Source: Hydractinia symbiolongicarpus (taxonomy: Eukaryota; Cnidaria; Hydrozoa; Anthoathecata; Hydractiniidae). From it: a DNA stretch of 64,000 nt. Shown piece by piece: positions 1 to 9,153 of this stretch. The DNA is taken from the NCBI RefSeq assembly GCF_029227915.1, contig NC_079883.1:11966001-12030000 (forward strand), written 5' to 3'. The notes under the pieces were generated by a model. It was not told where the DNA came from. It did no database searches and worked only from the letters and a program-made list of their open reading frames with translations. The first letter of the stretch is position 1; every line of letters begins with the position of its first letter. Made by a program: the position numbers and the translations under genes.

Positions 1-174
1 AAAGTAATATCACGCACTTAGTATCGTCGCCTTTGTTAGCATTCATGTAAGTTACCATCCACTCGCTACAGTCGCTCTCCATCCTACGGCTAAATCAACA
101 GCCGTGATTTTTACTATGTCGCCGTCCATCCGTACGCGGTGACAGTTGTAAGCTTTACAGTAACGTGACATGCT

Positions 175-188
175 CCACAAGCAGTTAC
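175..188 (+). promoter_or_regulatory. Proximal sequence element (PSE-like) of U2
   Basis: The motif CCACAAGCAGTTAC begins 54 bp upstream of the U2 start. A 12-of-14 match begins 57 bp upstream of U1 at 549. Position and sharing fit the PSE bound by SNAPc at Pol II snRNA genes. There is no TATA box between the element and the gene, as expected for Pol II rather than Pol III snRNA promoters. The sequence and spacing are seen; the function is inferred. It recurs in every unit at the same offset. Confidence 0.6.
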
Positions 189-228
189 GGTGTGTGGACG
201 ATGCCTATCATGGCAACGCTTGTTCTTT

Positions 229-415
229 ATCGCTTCTCGGCCTAATGGCTAAGATCAAGTGTAGTATCTGTTCTGATCAGTTTAATATCTGGTAGGCCAT
301 TCTCTGAATGGTCAGTATATTAATCTGATTTTTGGCCTTGGGTCATGGAGGTGGATTCATTCACGCCGTGACCACGGGTTGCCTTGGTGTTGCACTATTA
401 CCGATGGCGGCCCAC
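229..415 (+). ncRNA. U2: U2 spliceosomal snRNA, unit 1
   Basis: U2 base-pairs with the intron branch site and with U6 in the spliceosome. The 5' end starts ATCGCTTCTCGGCCT, as in animal U2. The branch-site recognition sequence GTAGTA is at 261-266. The Sm-protein site GATTTTTGG is at 327-335. The 3' stem-loop IV carries GTTGCACTATT in its loop, close to the U2B'' binding loop. The length of about 187 nt matches animal U2, and the 3' end is set by homology to within a few bases. This copy has G at 275, in the stem-loop IIa loop, where all other copies have T; human U2 also has U there. It is therefore a minor variant copy. Confidence 0.95.
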
Positions 416-419
416 ATAA

Positions 420-436
420 GCAATAAAAGAATAATA
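420..436 (+). promoter_or_regulatory. Possible snRNA 3' box of U2
   Basis: An A-rich tract containing AAAAGAATAAT lies 5-20 bp after the U2 3' end. A similar tract follows U1 at 777-790. Animal snRNA genes use a loosely conserved 3' box (GTTT, AAAR, AGA core) at this distance for Integrator-dependent 3' end formation. The match is weak. Confidence 0.35.
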
Positions 437-548
437 GCAGTCCTCTTTCCGACGGCACTCTGCATAGTCTACGGCGGGAACAAAACGCGTACACTGGGGG
501 AGAATACAGCCTATGCCCCGCGACACGGCAGTTTATAACACACTCAAG

Positions 549-562
549 CCACAAGCATTAAC
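549..562 (+). promoter_or_regulatory. Proximal sequence element (PSE-like) of U1
   Basis: CCACAAGCATTAAC begins 57 bp upstream of the U1 start. Its first nine bases are identical to the element upstream of U2. No TATA box follows. The surrounding U2-U1 spacer (416-605) holds nothing else recognisable. The short open frame that runs from U2 into this spacer is not a gene. Confidence 0.6.
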
Positions 563-605
563 AAACTTTGAAGGGTACCCTCATGCTACGGTGCAGTTCC
601 AACTC

Positions 606-770
606 ATACTTACCTGACGGGGAAGTAAAGACTGATCAATGAGGGTTTTCTTCCAGAGTGAGGCTCTTGCATTGCACTACGCTTGGGCTGACCTCTGCGA
701 TTACTGCAAACGTCAGTAACTCGACCGTACAATTTCTGGTAGTGGGGGCCTGCGTCCGCGCTCGCCCCCT
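606..770 (+). ncRNA. U1: U1 spliceosomal snRNA, unit 1
   Basis: U1 recognises the 5' splice site. The 5' end ATACTTACCTG contains the conserved splice-site pairing sequence ACTTACCT. Stem-loop II has the loop ATTGCACTAC (about 676-685), close to the canonical U1A/SNF binding loop. The Sm site AATTTCTGG is at 731-739 and is followed by the GC-rich terminal stem-loop IV ending CGCCCCCT. Length is about 165 nt, against 164 in human. It lies about 190 bp downstream of U2 on the same strand with its own PSE-like element, so it is an independent transcription unit. Ten of the eleven copies appear identical; the unit 8 copy is divergent. Confidence 0.96.
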
Positions 771-1098
771 CCTTAAGTCAAAATGAATGAGCTTAGAAAA
801 GTTGCGCGGCCAAATGTCGGTGGTGACTTAAACGCTAAGGTAAAACCTCGCTTGGCTGTTACGAAACGTGATTGCGATATAAGTCCTCGGAAGGCGGCGG
901 AATTTTATTTTATTTGCCATTCCGTCAGGGTTATTGGATGATCGGCAATAGATCGAGTTTGTATGCATTTGAAAGCTCTTTTTTCTCGTACTATCACCTG
1001 AAAATGTCGTAGGAAAATGTCATAGGAAACACTTTCAACAACCGCCACGTTCCTTAATTGTTATAACAAGAAATATATCACAGCAAATGAAAATGAAA
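771..1098. other. U1-5S spacer
   Basis: No gene is recognised in these 328 bp. The first 20 bp hold a possible U1 3' box (GTCAAAATGAATGA, 777-790). Two imperfect copies of a 13-bp word, AAAATGTCRTAGG, sit head to tail at 1001-1026. The right end (1090-1099) holds the oligo-T terminator of the minus-strand 5S gene. The middle has no open frame of note. It is the same in all units apart from single substitutions. Confidence 0.7.
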
Positions 1099-1099
1099 A
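1090..1099 (-). terminator. Pol III terminator of 5S rRNA
   Basis: Read on the minus strand, two runs of four T separated by CA follow the 5S 3' end. Oligo-T of four or more is the standard Pol III stop signal. Confidence 0.7.
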
Positions 1100-1217
1100 G
1101 CCTACGACACCGGGAGTTCCCAGGCGGTCCCCCATCCAAGTACTATCCCGGCCCGACGATGCTTAACTTCCGTGATCAGACGAGAACGGGTGTGTTCATC
1201 GTGGTATGGCCGTAGAC
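1099..1217 (-). rRNA. 5S: 5S ribosomal RNA, unit 1
   Basis: 5S rRNA is a component of the large ribosomal subunit and is transcribed by Pol III from an internal promoter. On the minus strand the RNA begins GUCUACGGCCAUACCACG and ends GUCGUAGGCU. The two ends pair to form helix I. The conserved internal segments AGUUAAGC and UAGUACUUGGAUGGG (TFIIIA/box C region) are present. Length is about 119-120 nt, normal for eukaryotes. It points the same way as H2A and away from U1. Oligo-T runs follow directly. Confidence 0.97.
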
Positions 1218-1376
1218 ATTAGTAGGTGCAAATACGTGCAATTTATTTTGACGTTGTGATCAAATTTTTTTATTTAATTTCTTTGAGTTACTTAGGACAA
1301 GGCGTATGCATGGATTATCTATTAGACTTTAAGGTTATAGTTTTGTGAAAAAAACAATGTTTTTTTAAAGATGTGT

Positions 1377-1392
1377 GGCTATAAAAATAGCC
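1377..1392 (-). terminator. H2A mRNA 3' stem-loop
   Basis: On the minus strand GGCTATTTTTATAGCC forms a 6-bp stem with a four-T loop, 22 nt after the stop codon. This is the animal replication-dependent histone 3' processing signal bound by SLBP. It is followed by ACACATCTTT rather than an evident purine-rich downstream element. Confidence 0.95.
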
Positions 1393-1414
1393 GTTGTTTT
1401 CTGAGTGTAGCGGT

Positions 1415-1795
1415 TTACTTCTTCTGTCCTTTGTCGTTCTTCTTTGGGAGTAAGACAGCTTGAATGTTTGGCAAAACACCACCAGCTGCAATGGTTACAC
1501 CGCTCAAAAGTTTGTTTAATTCTTCATCATTACGAACAGCCAATTGTAAATGTCTTGGAATAATCCTAGCTTTTTTGTTGTCTCTTGCTGCGTTACCAGC
1601 CAACTCCAATATCTCAGCAGATAAATATTCCAAGACGGCTGCTAAGTAAACTGGTGCTCCAGATCCAATTCGGTTAGCATAGTGCCCTCTACGAAGGAAT
1701 CTATGCACTCTACCGACTGGAAATTGAAGTCCAGCTCTTGAGGATCTTGTCTTGGCTTTAGCCTTAGCTTTTCCACCTTTTCCACGTCCAGACAT
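1415..1795 (-). CDS. H2A: Histone H2A, unit 1
   Basis: Core histone of 126 residues that pairs with H2B in the nucleosome. The N-terminal tail [15 protein letters not shown] is followed by the histone fold with [13 protein letters not shown], an [10 protein letters not shown] segment and the C-terminal docking region [10 protein letters not shown]. The acidic-patch residues (glutamates in the [10 protein letters not shown] helix, and NDEE) are present. The tail ends KKNDKGQKK with no SQ-acidic-aromatic motif, so it is canonical H2A and not H2A.X. It is intronless, shares a 284-bp divergent promoter with H2B, and ends 22 nt before its stem-loop. The protein is identical in all ten units of the window. 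Confidence 0.99.
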   Translation of the reverse strand: MSGRGKGGKAKAKAKTRSSRAGLQFPVGRVHRFLRRGHYANRIGSGAPVYLAAVLEYLSAEILELAGNAARDNKKARIIPRHLQLAVRNDEELNKLLSGVTIAAGGVLPNIQAVLLPKKNDKGQKK

Positions 1796-2079
1796 AACTG
1801 CGATTTGATTTGTAAGTTAATACAAAAACGTACGAATATTTAACGTAAGTGTTAACGAAATAAACTTTACTCGTTTTTTCATCATAAAAATAGGATCGAA
1901 ATCATGTTTTTTTAACCAATCATAATTAAGTATTAAACAAAAGATTTTTTTTTTAACCAATTAAATTGCGTATCGGCGTTTTCGGATCGAATTCGATCCG
2001 ATTTTTTTACTTATAAACAAAAAGTTTTGACTTGCAGTTTAATGCTTATTTACAAGTTAAGTAGCAAAAATTTTTAACC
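1796..2079. promoter_or_regulatory. Divergent H2A/H2B promoter
   Basis: The 284-bp region between the two start codons has two CCAAT boxes at 1916-1920 and 1957-1961. A TATA box for H2B (TATAAA) is at 2012-2017, about 65 bp before its ATG. A TATA-like sequence for H2A lies on the minus strand at 1835-1843. A 20-bp perfect palindrome is at 1982-2001. CCAAT and TATA elements are usual for animal histone genes. The short spacing implies that shared elements serve both genes. Confidence 0.8.
1982..2001. promoter_or_regulatory. Perfect 20-bp palindrome in H2A/H2B promoter
   Basis: The sequence TCGGATCGAATTCGATCCGA is its own reverse complement. It lies just upstream of the H2B TATA box and is present in all units and in the duplicated H2B promoter of unit 4. 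Symmetry suggests a dimeric factor site. No specific factor is recognised. Confidence 0.6.
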
Positions 2080-2484
2080 ATGTCTGACGCAGCAGCTAAA
2101 GGAGGAAAACAGGCACCTAAAGTAGCCAAGAAAGGTGAAAAAAGAGCCGGCAAAAAAGGAGGAAAGATTGGTGGAACTGGTGAAAAGAAACGCAAGAGAA
2201 AGAGAAAGGAAAGTTATGCTATTTACATCTACAATGTTTTGAAACAAGTTCACCCAGATGTCGGAGTTTCAAGCAAAGCTATGAGCATCATGAACTCATT
2301 TGTCAACGACATCTTTGAGCGCATTGCTTCCGAAGCTTCGCGTTTGGCTCTTCAAAACAAAAAGTCGACCATCTCTTCTCGTGAAATTCAAACCGCAGTA
2401 CGTCTTCTCTTGCCTGGAGAACTTGCAAAACACGCAGTCAGTGAAGGAACAAAAGCCGTCACAAAATACACAAGCAGCAAGTAA
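2080..2484 (+). CDS. H2B: Histone H2B, unit 1
   Basis: Core histone partner of H2A, 134 residues, a little longer than vertebrate H2B because of an extended basic tail. The tail includes [16 protein letters not shown] and the [16 protein letters not shown] entry to the histone fold. The fold contains [35 protein letters not shown] and the C-terminal helix ending AVTKYTSSK. The lysine before YTSSK corresponds to the conserved ubiquitylation site. No intron is present. The stem-loop starts 24 nt after the stop. It is transcribed divergently from H2A and converges on H4. Confidence 0.99.
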   Translation: MSDAAAKGGKQAPKVAKKGEKRAGKKGGKIGGTGEKKRKRKRKESYAIYIYNVLKQVHPDVGVSSKAMSIMNSFVNDIFERIASEASRLALQNKKSTISSREIQTAVRLLLPGELAKHAVSEGTKAVTKYTSSK

Positions 2485-2507
2485 ACCAACGTCTACCAAA
2501 CACAAAC

Positions 2508-2523
2508 GGTCTTTTTTAAGACC
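2508..2523 (+). terminator. H2B mRNA 3' stem-loop
   Basis: GGTCTTTTTTAAGACC has a 6-bp stem and a four-T loop. It differs in stem sequence from the other four histone genes, which all use GGCTAT/ATAGCC, but keeps the GG...CC ends and loop. It is followed by ACACATCTTT. Confidence 0.95.
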
Positions 2524-2904
2524 ACACATCTTTAAAAAAACATTTACTTGGCGTCACTACAAGTTAACCGAAGTTAATAAAACTTCTAAATAATGTGCTT
2601 AAGAACACTAGCCTACATTTAAAATACTTCCCCATGTGTGTGTGGATTAGCTTCACTTTTCATACGTATTATTAGCTGTACTTGCAGAAAAGACAAGTAC
2701 ATTGATCCATGTTATTGCTTACATTTAACTTAACCCAGCTTTTCACGGAAACACTCCCAGGCAAATTAACCCTACAAAGTATTTCTAAATTTTTTTTGTG
2801 TCATATATGACATAGTATCGTATAGCAATAAATGTAACTGTGACAAGACTTTACACATTGTGTAATTTGGAAGCGTGCACAAAGTAATGTTTTAAAAGAT
2901 TTGT
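2524..2904. other. H2B-H4 tail-to-tail spacer
   Basis: The 381 bp between the two converging histone stem-loops hold no gene. Visible structure is a hairpin with an 8-bp stem TGTACTTG/CAAGTACA and a 9-nt loop (2677-2701). A 14-bp palindrome TGTCATATATGACA lies at 2809-2822. The left breakpoint of the unit 10 duplication corresponds to about 2620, inside this spacer. Confidence 0.6.
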
Positions 2905-2920
2905 GGCTATAAAAATAGCC
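2905..2920 (-). terminator. H4 mRNA 3' stem-loop
   Basis: The minus-strand sequence GGCTATTTTTATAGCC lies 24 nt after the H4 stop and is followed by ACAAATCTTT. Confidence 0.95.
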
Positions 2921-2944
2921 GTTTTTGTTGAGCAATGACAACGC

Positions 2945-4193
<1,249 letters not shown>

Positions 4194-4214
4194 GCATCTT
4201 ACCAAACAAAAAAC

Positions 4215-4230
4215 GGCTATTTTTATAGCC
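4215..4230 (+). terminator. H3 mRNA 3' stem-loop
   Basis: GGCTATTTTTATAGCC is followed by ACACATCCAT. It has the same stem and loop as the H2A, H4 and H1 signals. Confidence 0.95.
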
Positions 4231-4506
4231 ACACATCCATAAAAAATATTACGGCTAGCTTTTTATATCAAACTTTGTCCTGCTTTCTGTTTAAATTTTA
4301 TGCTACATAAAAATTTTATGCTACATAAAGTTTGACAATGTTAAAAATATGAAGGGCAAGAAAAGTAAAAGCAAGAAAATAAGAAATTTAAAAACGAAAA
4401 TACTTAAACTTAGGGAATCTAATCTTAAATTTACTCTTTTTTAACTGTTTAAGTGACTTAAACAAGTTTAACTTTGTACCAAGATAATGTTTTTTTGTAA
4501 ATGTGT
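4231..4506. other. H3-H1 tail-to-tail spacer
   Basis: This non-coding spacer between converging stem-loops contains an exact 18-bp tandem duplication, AAATTTTATGCTACATAA, at 4293-4310 and 4311-4328. The left breakpoint of the unit 9 deletion falls at the equivalent of 4411. Confidence 0.7.
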
Positions 4507-4522
4507 GGCTATAAAAATAGCC
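4507..4522 (-). terminator. H1 mRNA 3' stem-loop
   Basis: The minus-strand sequence GGCTATTTTTATAGCC lies 32 nt beyond the H1 stop and is followed by ACACATTTAC. Confidence 0.95.
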
Positions 4523-4554
4523 GTTTGTTAATGTAATAGCCAGATACACACAAA

Positions 4555-5106
4555 TTATTTTTTTGCGGTCTTCTTTGCTGCCTTTTTGGGAGTCTTTTTG
4601 ACCTTCTTTGCTGCAGGTTTTTTAGCAACAGGCTTCTTTGTGGGTTTCTTAGCTGCTGGTTTCTTAGCCGAGGCTTTCTTTGTGGCAGGCTTCTTTGCTG
4701 CTTTCTTTGGCGTGCTCTTCTTTGCTGGCTTCTTTTTTGGTGTACTTTTCTTTGCAGTAGGCTTCTTTGCCGTTGGCTTTTTTGCTGCGGCCTTTTTCTT
4801 AGGTTTTTCTTTTTTTACCTGACCTAGCTTGAATGATCCAGAAGCACCAGTGCCTTTAGTTTGAATCAAATCGCCTGATGTTACTCCTCGTTTAAGAGCC
4901 ATTTTCAGATGATGATCTGAGTTTTCAGCAACTTTGTAATTTGCATGAATATATTTTGTAATAGCTTGGCGAGATGAACCACCGCGTTCCTTTAGGGTAG
5001 CGATAGCAGCCTTGATCATGTCCACATATTTAGGGTGATCAGCTGTCTTCTTTGCAGCAGGTTTCTTCTTGGGTGCGATTTTCTTTGGAGAAGCTGCTTC
5101 ACTCAT
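4555..5106 (-). CDS. H1: Linker histone H1, unit 1
   Basis: Linker histone of 183 residues that binds the nucleosome dyad and linker DNA. A short lysine/alanine/proline head (residues 1-23) precedes a winged-helix globular domain (about 24-98: [54 protein letters not shown]). A long lysine-rich tail follows, with repeated AKKP and TPKK motifs typical of DNA-binding H1 tails. The start was set at the ATG at 5104-5106 (MSEAASPKK), which has A-rich context. The frame stays open for nine more codons upstream, but only to a TTG, so that extension is unlikely. The gene is intronless and is the last histone gene of the unit. Confidence 0.97.
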   Translation of the reverse strand: MSEAASPKKIAPKKKPAAKKTADHPKYVDMIKAAIATLKERGGSSRQAITKYIHANYKVAENSDHHLKMALKRGVTSGDLIQTKGTGASGSFKLGQVKKEKPKKKAAAKKPTAKKPTAKKSTPKKKPAKKSTPKKAAKKPATKKASAKKPAAKKPTKKPVAKKPAAKKVKKTPKKAAKKTAKK

Positions 5107-5685
5107 TTTTAATGTTTTCTTACAACAATCCAACGATAAACGATGCTTGTTATCACAGTAGAAGTATACTAAACATTACCGTGTAAATGAGATATAATTT
5201 AAGACGGTGCGAAGTATGCGGACGTAAAAGTACCACTCCCGGGAATTGATTTGGCGCGAAAAGAGAAATGTGTGTTTCTGTACATCGTATAATGTCCGTT
5301 TTGGGTGCCGCGACTATGCGAAAGCATGTTAATTTTTATTTGTAGTACGACGCAATAGTCTGCAAGAGAAGCTGCTGGAGTTTGAGGTCTTCAGCATTAC
5401 ATCTAGTCTGTTAATTTGGGCTTCTTCCGCGCTCGTGTTAGGATTTTCATAAAGCGTTCTTTGGTTTGCGTTGCGTATGTCGGCCTACATCATCGACACG
5501 GCCTGTTTCCGGCTATTAGGAGCAATTCATATATTGGGCACTGCGTTTCGACTTTTTTATTAGACCACAGTAAAAAAATTCACTCACAGAAGTCCCTTTC
5601 TTTCATGGCTACAAACACGAAGAATTCTGTCGTAAGTAAAACGAATGCGCAAGCCAAAATGACGATGGGGCGAAGTCATAAGCAT
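5107..5685. promoter_or_regulatory. H1 promoter and H1-tRNA spacer
   Basis: In these 579 bp the H1 side has a TATA-like sequence on the minus strand at about 5192-5200 (AAATTATATC) and a full E2F consensus at 5250-5261. Beyond about 5300 the spacer is noticeably richer in G and C than the rest of the histone half, and nothing is recognised in it. A 133-residue open frame from a TTG at 5416 runs through the tRNA and is rejected. A GTAAGT at 5632-5637 resembles a 5' splice site, but no Sm site follows, so no spliced-leader gene is called. Confidence 0.6.
5250..5261 (-). promoter_or_regulatory. E2F consensus site upstream of H1
   Basis: TTTGGCGCGAAA (TTTCGCGCCAAA on the H1 strand) fits the E2F consensus TTTSSCGC on both strands. 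It lies about 145-155 bp upstream of the H1 ATG. It suggests G1/S control of H1. All complete units keep it. Confidence 0.6.
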
Positions 5686-5758
5686 GGCCCTGTGGCCCAA
5701 TGGATAAGGCATCTGACTACGAATCAGGGGATTCCAGGTTCGACTCCTGGCAGGGTCG
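5686..5758 (+). tRNA. tRNA-Arg(ACG), unit 1
   Basis: A 73-nt cloverleaf. The acceptor stem GGCCCTG pairs with CAGGGTC, with one G-T pair. The anticodon loop CTACGAA puts anticodon ACG at 5719-5721, which after A-to-I editing reads CGU, CGC and CGA. The T arm holds GGTTCGACTCC at 5737-5747, a perfect Pol III B box. The A box TGGCCCAATGG is at 5693-5703. Discriminator base is G. There is no intron. No run of four or more T occurs in the plus strand until 5960, about 200 nt downstream, which is unusual for a tRNA gene. It lies between H1 and the next unit's U2. Confidence 0.95.
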
Positions 5759-6080
5759 CACTGTCGCATTTCGGCTGCATGGTCTACTGTGTAACGCGCG
5801 CGCACGTTCTGGCGTAATGCGTTGATAAACGGAATGTACGCAGACATATTGGAAAGTAATATCACGCACTTAGTATCGTCGCCTTTGTTAGCATTCATGT
5901 AAGTTACCATCCACTTGCTACAGTCGCTCTCCATCCTACGGCTAAATCAACAGCCGTGATTTTTACTATGTCGCCGTCCATCCGTACGCGGTGACAGTTG
6001 TAAGCTTTACAGTAACGTGACATGCTCCACAAGCAGTTACGGTGTGTGGACGATGCCTATCATGGCAACGCTTGTTCTTT
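5759..6080. other. tRNA-U2 spacer (crosses the unit 1/2 boundary)
   Basis: No gene is recognised in these 322 bp. The U2 PSE-like element is at 6027-6040. The first T run that could stop Pol III (five T) is at 5960-5964. The long antisense open frame across this spacer and the tRNA is a by-product of the tRNA sequence. The equivalent spacer precedes every U2 in the window. Confidence 0.65.
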
Positions 6081-6267
6081 ATCGCTTCTCGGCCTAATGG
6101 CTAAGATCAAGTGTAGTATCTGTTCTTATCAGTTTAATATCTGGTAGGCCATTCTCTGAATGGTCAGTATATTAATCTGATTTTTGGCCTTGGGTCATGG
6201 AGGTGGATTCATTCACGCCGTGACCACGGGTTGCCTTGGTGTTGCACTATTACCGATGGCGGCCCAC
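6081..6267 (+). ncRNA. U2: U2 snRNA, unit 2
   Basis: Standard copy with T in the stem-loop IIa loop (TTCTTATCAG), matching the animal consensus. PSE-like element at 6027-6040. Confidence 0.95.
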
Positions 6268-6457
6268 ATAAGCAATAAAAGAATAATAGCAGTCCTCTTT
6301 CCGACGGCACTCTGCATAGTCTACGGCGGGAACAAAACGCGTACACTGGGGGAGAATACAGCCTATGCCCCGCGACACGGCAGTTTATAACACACTCAAG
6401 CCACAAGCATTAACAAACTTTGAAGGGTACCCTCATGCTACGGTGCAGTTCCAACTC

Positions 6458-6622
6458 ATACTTACCTGACGGGGAAGTAAAGACTGATCAATGAGGGTTT
6501 TCTTCCAGAGTGAGGCTCTTGCATTGCACTACGCTTGGGCTGACCTCTGCGATTACTGCAAACGTCAGTAACTCGACCGTACAATTTCTGGTAGTGGGGG
6601 CCTGCGTCCGCGCTCGCCCCCT
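6458..6622 (+). ncRNA. U1: U1 snRNA, unit 2
   Basis: Standard copy with canonical 5' end, ATTGCAC loop II and Sm site. PSE-like element at 6401-6414. Confidence 0.96.
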
Positions 6623-6950
6623 CCTTAAGTCAAAATGAATGAGCTTAGAAAAGTTGCGCGGCCAAATGTCGGTGGTGACTTAAACGCTAAGGTAAAACCT
6701 CGCTTGGCTGTTACGAAACGTGATTGCGATATAAGTCCTCGGAAGGCGGCGGAATTTTATTTTATTTGCCATTCCGTCAGGGTTATTGGATGATCGGCAA
6801 TAGATCGAGTTTGTATGCATTTGAAAGCTCTTTTTTCTCGTACTATCACCTGAAAATGTCGTAGGAAAATGTCATAGGAAACACTTTCAACAACCGCCAC
6901 GTTCCTTAATTGTTATAACAAGAAATATATCACAGCAAATGAAAATGAAA

Positions 6951-7069
6951 AGCCTACGACACCGGGAGTTCCCAGGCGGTCCCCCATCCAAGTACTATCC
7001 CGGCCCGACGATGCTTAACTTCCGTGATCAGACGAGAACGGGTGTGTTCATCGTGGTATGGCCGTAGAC
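6951..7069 (-). rRNA. 5S: 5S rRNA, unit 2
   Basis: Same sequence as the unit 1 copy, with the oligo-T terminator just beyond its 3' end. Confidence 0.97.
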
Positions 7070-7266
7070 ATTAGTAGGTGCAAATACGTGCAATTTATTT
7101 TGACGTTGTGATCAAATTTTTTTATTTAATTTCTTTGAGTTACTTAGGACAAGGCGTATGCATGGATTATCTATTAGACTTTAAGGTTATAGTTTTGTGA
7201 AAAAAACAATGTTTTTTTAAAGATGTGTGGCTATAAAAATAGCCGTTGTTTTCTGAGTGTAGCGGT

Positions 7267-7647
7267 TTACTTCTTCTGTCCTTTGTCGTTCTTCTTTGGG
7301 AGTAAGACAGCTTGAATGTTTGGCAAAACACCACCAGCTGCAATGGTTACACCGCTCAAAAGTTTGTTTAATTCTTCATCATTACGAACAGCCAATTGTA
7401 AATGTCTTGGAATAATCCTAGCTTTTTTGTTGTCTCTTGCTGCGTTACCAGCCAACTCCAATATCTCAGCAGATAAATATTCCAAGACGGCTGCTAAGTA
7501 AACTGGTGCTCCAGATCCAATTCGGTTAGCATAGTGCCCTCTACGAAGGAATCTATGCACTCTACCGACTGGAAATTGAAGTCCAGCTCTTGAGGATCTT
7601 GTCTTGGCTTTAGCCTTAGCTTTTCCACCTTTTCCACGTCCAGACAT
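7267..7647 (-). CDS. H2A: Histone H2A, unit 2
   Basis: 126 residues, identical to unit 1. Stem-loop at 7229-7244. Confidence 0.99.
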   Translation of the reverse strand: MSGRGKGGKAKAKAKTRSSRAGLQFPVGRVHRFLRRGHYANRIGSGAPVYLAAVLEYLSAEILELAGNAARDNKKARIIPRHLQLAVRNDEELNKLLSGVTIAAGGVLPNIQAVLLPKKNDKGQKK

Positions 7648-7931
7648 AACTGCGATTTGATTTGTAAGTTAATACAAAAACGTACGAATATTTAACGTAA
7701 GTGTTAACGAAATAAACTTTACTCGTTTTTTCATCATAAAAATAGGATCGAAATCATGTTTTTTTAACCAATCATAATTAAGTATTAAACAAAAGATTTT
7801 TTTTTTAACCAATTAAATTGCGTATCGGCGTTTTCGGATCGAATTCGATCCGATTTTTTTACTTATAAACAAAAAGTTTTGACTTGCAGTTTAATGCTTA
7901 TTTACAAGTTAAGTAGCAAAAATTTTTAACC

Positions 7932-8336
7932 ATGTCTGACGCAGCAGCTAAAGGAGGAAAACAGGCACCTAAAGTAGCCAAGAAAGGTGAAAAAAGAGCC
8001 GGCAAAAAAGGAGGAAAGATTGGTGGAACTGGTGAAAAGAAACGCAAGAGAAAGAGAAAGGAAAGTTATGCTATTTACATCTACAATGTTTTGAAACAAG
8101 TTCACCCAGATGTCGGAGTTTCAAGCAAAGCTATGAGCATCATGAACTCATTTGTCAACGACATCTTTGAGCGCATTGCTTCCGAAGCTTCGCGTTTGGC
8201 TCTTCAAAACAAAAAGTCGACCATCTCTTCTCGTGAAATTCAAACCGCAGTACGTCTTCTCTTGCCTGGAGAACTTGCAAAACACGCAGTCAGTGAAGGA
8301 ACAAAAGCCGTCACAAAATACACAAGCAGCAAGTAA
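7932..8336 (+). CDS. H2B: Histone H2B, unit 2
   Basis: 134 residues, identical to unit 1. Stem-loop at 8360-8375. Confidence 0.99.
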   Translation: MSDAAAKGGKQAPKVAKKGEKRAGKKGGKIGGTGEKKRKRKRKESYAIYIYNVLKQVHPDVGVSSKAMSIMNSFVNDIFERIASEASRLALQNKKSTISSREIQTAVRLLLPGELAKHAVSEGTKAVTKYTSSK

Positions 8337-8796
8337 ACCAACGTCTACCAAACACAAACGGTCTTTTTTAAGACCACACATCTTTAAAAAAACATTTACT
8401 TGGCGTCACTACAAGTTAACCGAAGTTAATAAAACTTCTAAATAATGTGCTTAAGAACACTAGCCTACATTTAAAATACTTCCCCATGTGTGTGTGGATT
8501 AGCTTCACTTTTCATACGTATTATTAGCTGTACTTGCAGAAAAGACAAGTACATTGATCCATGTTATTGCTTACATTTAACTTAACCCAGCTTTTCACGG
8601 AAACACTCCCAGGCAAATTAACCCTACAAAGTATTTCTAAATTTTTTTTGTGTCATATATGACATAGTATCGTATAGCAATAAATGTAACTGTGACAAGA
8701 CTTTACACATTGTGTAATTTGGAAGCGTGCACAAAGTAATGTTTTAAAAGATTTGTGGCTATAAAAATAGCCGTTTTTGTTGAGCAATGACAACGC

Positions 8797-9153
<357 letters not shown>

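Noticed and set aside
332-538. 68-residue open frame within U2 and the U2-U1 spacer
   Set aside because: It begins inside the U2 snRNA and has no coding signature.
950-1060. Possible U7 snRNA (AAAGCTCTTTTTTC)
   Set aside because: No U7-type Sm site (AAUUUGUCUAG) and no 3' hairpin.
4586-4822. Hydrophobic 78-residue frame resembling a membrane protein, opposite H1
   Set aside because: It is the antisense translation of the lysine/alanine-rich H1 tail (AAG/GCA codons read backward as phenylalanine and glycine).
5107-5133. Nine extra N-terminal residues of H1 (a 192-residue version)
   Set aside because: The upstream codon is TTG, not ATG. The ATG at 5104-5106 gives the expected H1 head and good context.
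5540-5690. Possible spliced-leader RNA gene (C-rich stretch followed by GTAAGT)
   Set aside because: No Sm site follows and no PSE-like element lies at the right distance upstream. The resemblance is too weak to call.
5416-5817. 133-residue open frame across the tRNA-Arg region, present in every unit
   Set aside because: It starts at TTG, overlaps the tRNA in sense direction and has no recognisable domain. Its conservation follows from array homogenisation.
5584-5934. 116-residue minus-strand open frame over the tRNA
   Set aside because: It reads antisense through the tRNA (the familiar RSRTWNP-like translation of tRNA sequence) and into the U2 spacer, with no other support.
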